DNA of 7,418 nucleotides from JAYWAM01 sp043782425. GTDB taxonomy: Bacteria; Pseudomonadota; Gammaproteobacteria; Burkholderiales; Usitatibacteraceae. Positions 1 through 5,473 of this stretch are shown here, one piece after another (position 1 is the stretch's first letter; every line of letters begins with the position of its first letter). A program made the translations under genes and the position numbers. The notes below the pieces were generated by a model, which did not search any database, was not told where the DNA came from, and saw nothing but the letters and a program-made list of their open reading frames with translations. Where the stretch lies: positions 1-7,418 of the forward strand of contig JAYWAM010000029.1 in the NCBI GenBank assembly GCA_043782425.1. Reading direction: 5' to 3'.

Positions 1-2944
1 CCGCGGAGTAGTTTTGATCGACCAGTGCCCGGTTCATATAACCGGGCTCGGTGATCGGCATGCCGTTGAAGGGATGATCCGCAACTGCGTTCATGCCGAG
101 CACGACCCCCGCATGCTGCAGCTTGGCCGTTTCCGGATAAACCAAGCGCGCGCCGACCACACCCACGTCCGAACGCTGGCCATAAGCCAACAATCGTTCC
201 AGCCACTCCGGCTGTACGATCTGAGTATCATTGTTGAGCAAAAGCAGATATTCGCCGCGCGCCTGACTCGCAGCGTAGTTGTTGATCGCGGAAAAATTGA
301 ATTCCTCGCCATAGGGCAAAATCCGGACCTTGCCCGGATAACGCGCTTCCAGTTCCTGGTAAAACACCAAGACATCCGGATCCGAGCTTTGGTTATCTAT
401 AACCAAAACTTCATAGTTCGCGTAAGCGGTTTTATTCAACACGCTTTCGATACAAGGTTGGAAAAACTCGAGCTTGTCCTTGGTCGGTATGAGGATGGAC
501 ACCAGTGGGTCATCCGGCCGCTGGTACACCACGCGCTGGGTGCCAGGTTTGAAGCCTTCCGTCACCTCTCCCGGAATGGCGTTGCGCGCCAGATGCGCAC
601 GCACCGCTTGCATCGCGTCAGAGTCATTCGATGCCGCAGTTGCCGGAAGATGAATCAGCATGTCGGATACGTGGCCGATTGCGCCCGCACCGCAATGATC
701 CAGCAAGCGTAACGCGGCGTCATAGCCGGCCGCCCTACCCGCCGCATAGCCGCCGCTTTCCCGCAGTGCTTGGGCGTGGAAAAAGCACGGGCCGATGTAA
801 TCCATTGAGCGTAATAGATCGAGATTGAACTCGGGCTTGAAACGCGGCTCGCGGTATTGGCCATCCGCACCGATCACATCGTCGTCGCAATAGATCAAGC
901 GCCACTCGGGTTTGAGATTGACGTAGTCGCCGCAACTCAGCAGCGCATGGGGCTCTAGCTTCGCCCCGGGCGGCACCCTCAATACCCAATCCACTTTGTC
1001 CTGCGCCAATAGCGTATTGAGTGCCGCAACGCGCGCAACCTCGCTATCCGCCACCATCCAGCGCAGCACGCTCACCTCGCCGAATACGGGATCCGGCGCG
1101 GCGAATGGCGCAATCACCGCGAGCCGCCAATCGGCATACATCTGCGCGGCGAGAGAATCCAGCGTATTCGCCAGCAAAGGCGCTTGACCCGGCTCAAGCA
1201 TCACGATGATTTGGAAAACCGGGCGCGTCTGCCAGCGCAAAGTCATCCGCTCGGCGAACAACTGGGCGTCGATTTCCTGCAAGCTATGTTTGAAACGCCA
1301 CGTCAGGTATTCCTGTTGCGCCTGAGCTTCCGCTTTACCCACCTGTGTTCCGTGTATCGCGGTGAGCGCAGAATCGCCTTGCTGCTGGAGTTGCGCCAGC
1401 AACTGACAGCGGCCAGCGGCGATATTGGAGTTACCGAAATCGTCATAGCGCGCGTAGATCAACTGGTAAGTGTCGTAGAACTTGGGGCGCTCGCGGCGCA
1501 ACATGTTGTCGCTTTCCACCCGCTGATGGACTTGGACTGTGACCTTGGGCAGGTGGCGCAAGTCGAATGCCCGCGCAAGCCGCAGCAGTAGGTCCCAATC
1601 TTCGTGATTGTCCAGCGTTTCATCGAACAAGCCCGTGGTATTCAGGCAAGCCCGCCGGTGGACCCAGCTATTGACGGGGATGAAGTTATGGATGTGCAGC
1701 CGCTCTTTGGTGTAGGGAATGTTCGCATACGGGGTGGTACGGCCGATCTCGGTGCGGCGTCCGTTTTCCCATTGCTCCTGCACGTACTCCGCGTCGGTGT
1801 AAACGAGATCGGCGCCGGCCGCAATGGCTTCCACCACCGTGGCCAAATGGTCCTGGCGATAGATATCATCGTCATCCAGATAAGCGATGATGTCGCCCCG
1901 CGCGAGTTTGATCCCGGTATTGCGCGCCGCGGCCAAGCCACTATTTCTTCCATGCCGGACGTAGGTGATGTTGGCGTCCTGCCCGAACCAATTGACGAGA
2001 CCGCCCACGTCGGCGCCGGCATCGTTGACAACGATAATCTCGATATTTTTATAGCTCTGATTCAATACGCTGCGAATCGCATCGCCCAACATGTCCGGGC
2101 GGTTGAAGGTTGGAATGATCACGGAAACCAGCGGCGACTGCGACGCCGCTTGATCGGATGCCTGTCCCATCTCCAATTGGATACGGGCAAGGTCGCGGCG
2201 CAAGGCTTCGTCATGGGTCACCGGCGCGGTGGGCGATTGCGCCAGCCACGCGGCGCTCGCCTCGCGTAATTGCGCCACAGCATCGGCATCCCACTGTTGG
2301 TTTGCCACCACCGCGAGAATCGTTTTCAACGCGCGTTCGTGGTTATTACTGTAAGTCAGGCCGGAATAAGCGGGCGTCAGATCTGTCTGCCGCAACAGTT
2401 GATCAAATTCGTTCAGATTCCATTCCCGCATATGGCATGGGTTGGCGGGCGGACCGGGGTCGCCCAAGCCGCGCGTCAAATCCCGCTCCGGCGTGGATAT
2501 CAGCGCGACTCTGGCATGGCCCAGCAATTTCCCAAGCAAGGCCAGCAAGGCGCTAGGGTCGACCAAATGTTCGACCACATCGGAATTGATGACGACGGAC
2601 TTTTGCAGCACCGCCGGATCGATCGGCAAGTCGCGGCAAGTTTCGAAATCGGCATCGATCCATTGACCGAAGGGATAATGCGCGCGACAGAATTCCAGGT
2701 TGCCACCGAAATCCACGCCGATGATGTTGAACTCCGGGTACAAGGCGGAGAGCTTGCGTGCATGGCCACAACCCACATCGATAATATGCGTGCAACCATA
2801 GCGGCGTGCCAGAAACGCGGCCAAGGGGTAGACGTCGGGCTGCCACACCACATTCGACGGCCCCTCGTCGGCATAGTATTCCGGACGCGTCCGGGCTTGA
2901 TATCCGGCTTTGATGCAGAAGCTGTTATTTGCAATATCGCTCAT
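1..2944 (-). CDS. Methyltransferase-GT2-GT2-GT2 multidomain glycosyltransferase (3' end missing, runs off left edge)
   Basis: Reading the minus strand from the ATG at 2942-2944 gives 981 uninterrupted codons to the window edge with no stop. Residues about 10-200 form a class I SAM-dependent methyltransferase: motif I IIDVGCGHARKL (54-65), acidic D78 after the second strand, and SDVVEHLVDP (121-130). A first GT2 domain starts at VSVIIPTFNR (273-282), with a four-Asp metal/nucleotide motif LDDDD (356-360) and the acceptor-side NHEDWDLLLRL. A second, more divergent GT2-like domain carries YCDDDV (685-690) and PRFKPEFNLDLL. A third begins at VSILIPTKDK (815-824), with NNDT (904-907) and VGARLVYPE. 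The last two resemble the tandem GT2 modules of RfbC-like O-antigen proteins. By family comparison roughly 100-150 residues are probably missing. It likely acts at the cytoplasmic membrane face, adding several sugars to a surface glycan, with the methyltransferase modifying or capping it (inference). An in-frame ATG at 2957-2959 is an alternative start; 2944 has the better, though poor, upstream GGACGG. It lies 18 bases after the preceding glycosyltransferase, so the two are probably cotranscribed. Confidence 0.9.
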   Translation of the reverse strand, partial: MSDIANNSFCIKAGYQARTRPEYYADEGPSNVVWQPDVYPLAAFLARRYGCTHIIDVGCGHARKLSALYPEFNIIGVDFGGNLEFCRAHYPFGQWIDADFETCRDLPIDPAVLQKSVVINSDVVEHLVDPSALLALLGKLLGHARVALISTPERDLTRGLGDPGPPANPCHMREWNLNEFDQLLRQTDLTPAYSGLTYSNNHERALKTILAVVANQQWDADAVAQLREASAAWLAQSPTAPVTHDEALRRDLARIQLEMGQASDQAASQSPLVSVIIPTFNRPDMLGDAIRSVLNQSYKNIEIIVVNDAGADVGGLVNWFGQDANITYVRHGRNSGLAAARNTGIKLARGDIIAYLDDDDIYRQDHLATVVEAIAAGADLVYTDAEYVQEQWENGRRTEIGRTTPYANIPYTKERLHIHNFIPVNSWVHRRACLNTTGLFDETLDNHEDWDLLLRLARAFDLRHLPKVTVQVHQRVESDNMLRRERPKFYDTYQLIYARYDDFGNSNIAAGRCQLLAQLQQQGDSALTAIHGTQVGKAEAQAQQEYLTWRFKHSLQEIDAQLFAERMTLRWQTRPVFQIIVMLEPGQAPLLANTLDSLAAQMYADWRLAVIAPFAAPDPVFGEVSVLRWMVADSEVARVAALNTLLAQDKVDWVLRVPPGAKLEPHALLSCGDYVNLKPEWRLIYCDDDVIGADGQYREPRFKPEFNLDLLRSMDYIGPCFFHAQALRESGGYAAGRAAGYDAALRLLDHCGAGAIGHVSDMLIHLPATAASNDSDAMQAVRAHLARNAIPGEVTEGFKPGTQRVVYQRPDDPLVSILIPTKDKLEFFQPCIESVLNKTAYANYEVLVIDNQSSDPDVLVFYQELEARYPGKVRILPYGEEFNFSAINNYAASQARGEYLLLLNNDTQIVQPEWLERLLAYGQRSDVGVVGARLVYPETAKLQHAGVVLGMNAVADHPFNGMPITEPGYMNRALVDQNYSA

Positions 2945-2962
2945 TTTCCGTCCGTCCATTCG

Positions 2963-4111
2963 TTATGCCGCAAAGCATGTGGATTCCTTGCCATACCGCG
3001 GAGCTACGTCGTCTATCGTCCATGCCAGAATTTCTTGCACCCGGTGTTCCAGCGTGTGTTTGGTCCGCACCTTATGTAGCGCGCGCTCGGCCAGTTCCTG
3101 CGCCCACTGGGGATGCGCTTGCACCCGGCGAATGCAAGCGGCAAGATCCTCTGGGTTGGCGCTGTCGAAGAGCAGTATCTCTTCCCCTTCCGTGAACAGA
3201 GACGCAGTGCGCGGCCGATCGAGCAGGCGCGGCGTGATAACCGGCCGGCCCGCAGCCATCGCCTCGAACACGCGGCCCGGATAACCGTTGAAAAATGAAG
3301 GCAGATTCACCACGGCGCAGCCGCTTTGCAGACTTTGCAACCAGAGCCGGAAGATTTCCTGACGAATGTGTCGCAAGATGGCCAAATACTCATTCAGCGT
3401 TTCGCGGGTGGGATTTTCCCCTTGCTCTAGATGCAAGATGCCGGCTTGCATTAATTCATCAAAGTGGCGGGGATACGCTGTCGCATGCTCCAGAGAAGGC
3501 TGGGGCGTCTGCAACAAATCTTTCAACTGCGGGTGGGCGAACCAATGCGCGCGGTCACCGTACAGCGCGCCGTAGAACACGGCGAGGCCGTTTCCTGCCG
3601 GCGCGGTGGCAGGCGGCTGTAGAAACTGCGCGGGTACCGCCTGCGGCCACCACAATCCCCGCACCGCGCCGCTGTGCTCGATCTCATCCGCGTCCACCTC
3701 GTCCGCCGCCACCGCATGCGTGAGAGAGCGCAGGCGATCCCACACCAATTCTTTACGTCCCTGCAAATGCGGAGCATGCGCATAAACCGCTGGGCTGTAT
3801 TGCAACGATTCGAGAATAAAGCCCACGCGAATAGGCGCCAAACGCGTTAACCAGGCGAGTGTTTCGGCATCGAGACTACTGTGCACTACCTCGATCCACA
3901 CCTGGTCGAACTGCATGCCGGCAACCAAGCGCTGTGCGTGGCGCAGCCAGGATCCGGGCGCATCGGGTGCGATACCGTACACCACGGGCAGCGTAAGCAC
4001 TGTAGCGCCGGTCGCGCGCAGCGCTTCCACCAATCCCAATTGACTGGGGTACGCCAAACTACGCGCCTGCTGCCAGTTGCGAAACTCCAACATCAAGAAT
4101 AAGACGTTCAA
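2963..4111 (-). CDS. GT-B fold glycosyltransferase, CgeB-like / glycosyl transferases group 1
   Basis: Encodes about 382 residues. The N-terminus is a Rossmann strand (NVLFLMLEF), followed by an acceptor-binding half. The C-terminal half opens at AVFYGALYGDR and carries the donor-site signature PGRVFEAMAAGRPVITPR (about residues 278-295), followed by FTEGEEILLF, the pattern seen in retaining GT-B enzymes of the CgeB/Glyco_trans_1_2 type. The last 60 residues are the usual helical tail (HPQWAQELAERALHKV). No signal peptide or membrane segment is seen, so a cytoplasmic enzyme using a nucleotide-sugar donor is expected; donor and acceptor cannot be told from sequence. The start is chosen at TTG (4109-4111) because GAGGTG lies six bases upstream. 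GTG at 4118-4120 would add three residues but sits inside that ribosome binding site. The gene is first in its unit and precedes the methyltransferase/GT2 protein by 18 bases, which supports a joint role in polysaccharide assembly. Confidence 0.87.
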   Translation of the reverse strand: MNVLFLMLEFRNWQQARSLAYPSQLGLVEALRATGATVLTLPVVYGIAPDAPGSWLRHAQRLVAGMQFDQVWIEVVHSSLDAETLAWLTRLAPIRVGFILESLQYSPAVYAHAPHLQGRKELVWDRLRSLTHAVAADEVDADEIEHSGAVRGLWWPQAVPAQFLQPPATAPAGNGLAVFYGALYGDRAHWFAHPQLKDLLQTPQPSLEHATAYPRHFDELMQAGILHLEQGENPTRETLNEYLAILRHIRQEIFRLWLQSLQSGCAVVNLPSFFNGYPGRVFEAMAAGRPVITPRLLDRPRTASLFTEGEEILLFDSANPEDLAACIRRVQAHPQWAQELAERALHKVRTKHTLEHRVQEILAWTIDDVAPRYGKESTCFAA

Positions 4112-4117
4112 GAACCC

Positions 4118-4123
4118 CACCTC
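4118..4123 (-). promoter_or_regulatory. Ribosome binding site supporting the TTG start at 4111
   Basis: On the minus strand GAGGTG is followed by six bases (GGGTTC) and then TTG. GAGGTG is an uninterrupted match to the anti-Shine-Dalgarno region of 16S rRNA at normal spacing. The competing GTG start lies within this element and has no good site of its own upstream. The nearby ATG (minus strand, ATGAGG) is out of frame and stops after five codons. Confidence 0.65.
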
Positions 4124-4196
4124 ATTCTAATTACTTCGGCATGCGGGAAGGCTTAGACGATTCTCCCGAAAAGTCGCAAAGCCCCATTCCAAATCC

Positions 4197-4224
4197 ATTA
4201 TTTTCTGTAGTAAGGAACAGTCAC
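4197..4224 (-). promoter_or_regulatory. Candidate sigma70-type promoter for the glycosyltransferase unit
   Basis: On the minus strand GTGACT (4219-4224, 4 of 6 matches to TTGACA) is followed after 16 bases by AATAAT (4197-4202, 5 of 6 matches to TATAAT). It is downstream of the mtnA terminator and about 85 bases ahead of the TTG start, where a promoter is needed. The -35 match is weak and such pairs arise by chance in an AT-richer spacer, so this is only a candidate. Confidence 0.28.
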
Positions 4225-4284
4225 CCAATCAGCGGCTTAAAGGGGAAAAACTTGAGGGGGCGGGCGACTTTTGCTGGCGAAAAG

Positions 4285-4330
4285 AAAAAAATCTTCAGCC
4301 ACCCGGCAAAAATTGCCGGATGACTGAAGA
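4285..4330 (-). terminator. Rho-independent terminator of the aldolase/SDR-mtnA unit
   Basis: Read on the minus strand, TCTTCAGTCATCCGGCAA pairs with TTGCCGGGTGGCTGAAGA across a three-base T loop and is followed at once by seven T residues, then C and more T. The 18-pair stem is complete in RNA if two G-U wobbles are allowed. On the plus strand those two positions would be C-A mismatches and no T tract follows, so it is directional. It lies about 90 bases beyond the mtnA stop and ahead of the glycosyltransferase unit, which marks the boundary between two transcription units. Confidence 0.9.
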
Positions 4331-4378
4331 AAATCACGCGTCGAAAAGAAGATGTGCCTGAATATCTTGGCGCCAGTC

Positions 4379-4396
4379 ATGGGGAAATCACCCCAT
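4379..4396 (-). repeat. Small perfect inverted repeat in the mtnA 3' tail
   Basis: ATGGGG and CCCCAT (six base pairs) flank a six-base loop, about 25 bases after the mtnA stop codon. No T tract follows on either strand, so it is not a stand-alone terminator. It may stabilise the 3' end or be chance. Confidence 0.35.
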
Positions 4397-4419
4397 AGAC
4401 CGCGCAAACCGGTAGCTTG

Positions 4420-5472
4420 TTAGGAAGATGAAAACAGCGCTGAAATACGCTCGCGATTGGGCGCATGTACCACACCCCGCTCAGTAATCAAGGCGGTAAC
4501 CAACTCAGCTGGCGTAATGTCGAACGCCGGATTGCGGACTGCGACGCCCGGCGGCGCCCAGCTTCGCTCCTGGAAGCCGCGCACTTCTGCCACGTCGCGT
4601 TCTTCAATCGGAATCCCGGCGCCGCTCGCCATGGCAAGATCGATGGTCGAAATAGGCGCCGCCACATAAAACGGAAGGCCATGGCGCTGCGCCAGCACGG
4701 CGACCATGTAAGTGCCGATCTTGTTCGCGACATCGCCATTGGCTGCGATGCGATCCGCGCCAACGATGACGACATCGATTTCTCCCCGGCTCATCAGAAA
4801 GCCCGCCATACCATCGGTGATCAATGTCACCGGAATATCTTCCTGCATCATCTCCCATGCCGTCAACCGTGCTCCTTGTAAGAAGGGACGTGTCTCATCC
4901 GCGATCACCGAAATGCGCTTACCCGCTTCGACTGCCGAGCGGATCACGCCGAGCGCGGTGCCATGTCCCGCGGTCGCCAACGCGCCGGCGTTACAATGTG
5001 TCAGCACGCGTGCCTCTTGCGACAGCAGCGCCGCGCCGTGTTCGCCCATTTTGCGATTGATGCGAACATCTTCTTCCAGCATCGCGTGCGCTTCGTGCAG
5101 CAGGCGCGCCGCAATTTGCGGAGGTACGGCCGCGCGCATCGACCTCCATACGTCGCGCATACGGGCCAAAGCCCAAAACAAATTTACCGCGGTGGGCCGG
5201 CTATGCGCCAACGCTACAAAACCTGCTTCGAGCTTTGCAGAAAAAATAGCCGGGGTTTCATGCGCTAGACGCAGGGCTTCCAACGCCACGCCATAGGCAG
5301 CCGCACAGCCAATGGCTGGCGCACCACGCACTACCATGCTGCGAATACCTTCGGCTACGCCTGCTGCGGAATCATAGACTTGATACACTAAGTTCGCGGG
5401 CAAAAGACGCTGGTCGATCATTTCCAGTTTTTGATCCCGCCAGCGCAAGGTTTCGATTTGCATGCTTGTCAT
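4420..5472 (-). CDS. mtnA: S-methyl-5-thioribose-1-phosphate isomerase (MtnA family)
   Basis: A complete 350-residue protein, the usual family length. The family isomerises 5-methylthioribose-1-phosphate (an aldose phosphate) to 5-methylthioribulose-1-phosphate in methionine salvage; close paralogues (DrdI type) act on 5-deoxyribose-1-phosphate. Visible signatures are VVRGAPAIG (47-55), THCNAGALAT (158-167) with catalytic Cys160, ADETRPFLQGARLTAWEM (191-208), and GADRIAANGDVANKIGTY (238-255) with catalytic Asp240. The Cys and Asp fall at the same numbers as in Bacillus subtilis MtnA. The ATG at 5472 is preferred because GAGAGGG lies nine bases upstream; a second in-frame ATG three codons on is less well placed. 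It starts one base after the stop of the aldolase/dehydrogenase gene, so the pair are cotranscribed and probably translationally coupled. None of mtnB, mtnC, mtnD or mtnK is in view, and the neighbour points instead to the aldolase branch. MTA versus 5'-deoxyadenosine as the physiological source cannot be decided here. Confidence 0.95.
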   Translation of the reverse strand: MTSMQIETLRWRDQKLEMIDQRLLPANLVYQVYDSAAGVAEGIRSMVVRGAPAIGCAAAYGVALEALRLAHETPAIFSAKLEAGFVALAHSRPTAVNLFWALARMRDVWRSMRAAVPPQIAARLLHEAHAMLEEDVRINRKMGEHGAALLSQEARVLTHCNAGALATAGHGTALGVIRSAVEAGKRISVIADETRPFLQGARLTAWEMMQEDIPVTLITDGMAGFLMSRGEIDVVIVGADRIAANGDVANKIGTYMVAVLAQRHGLPFYVAAPISTIDLAMASGAGIPIEERDVAEVRGFQERSWAPPGVAVRNPAFDITPAELVTALITERGVVHAPNRERISALFSSS

Positions 5473-5473
5473 T

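Larger units (their letters stand above)
4112..4419. other. Intergenic region between the mtnA unit and the glycosyltransferase unit
   Basis: No credible gene is visible in these 308 bases. From right to left they hold the short mtnA 3' tail with a small inverted repeat (4379-4396), a strong minus-strand terminator (4285-4330), and about 170 bases that probably contain the promoter and leader of the glycosyltransferase unit. A 60-codon plus-strand frame (4141-4323) runs through the terminator and has no recognisable protein character. No tRNA, recognised riboswitch or insertion-sequence end was seen. Confidence 0.7.

Noticed and set aside
14..712. 232-codon plus-strand open frame
   Set aside because: It lies opposite the GT2 domain whose minus-strand translation has clear NNDT and VGARLVYPE motifs; the plus translation shows no family features.
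1642..2031. 129-codon minus-strand frame
   Set aside because: Out of frame with the continuous minus-strand reading that gives SVIIPTFNR and LDDDD; its translation is low in recognisable structure.
1604..3079. Two consecutive plus-strand frames (221 and 269 codons)
   Set aside because: They are antisense to the first GT2 and methyltransferase domains and have shadow-like composition; codon bias of the minus-strand gene explains the absence of stops.
4138..4194. 18-codon minus-strand leader frame (MGLCDFSGES...) upstream of the glycosyltransferase
   Set aside because: No convincing ribosome binding site and no attenuator-like hairpin or repeated regulatory codons after it.
4141..4323. 60-codon plus-strand frame in the intergenic gap
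   Set aside because: It reads through the terminator stem, has no ribosome binding site and no recognisable protein character.
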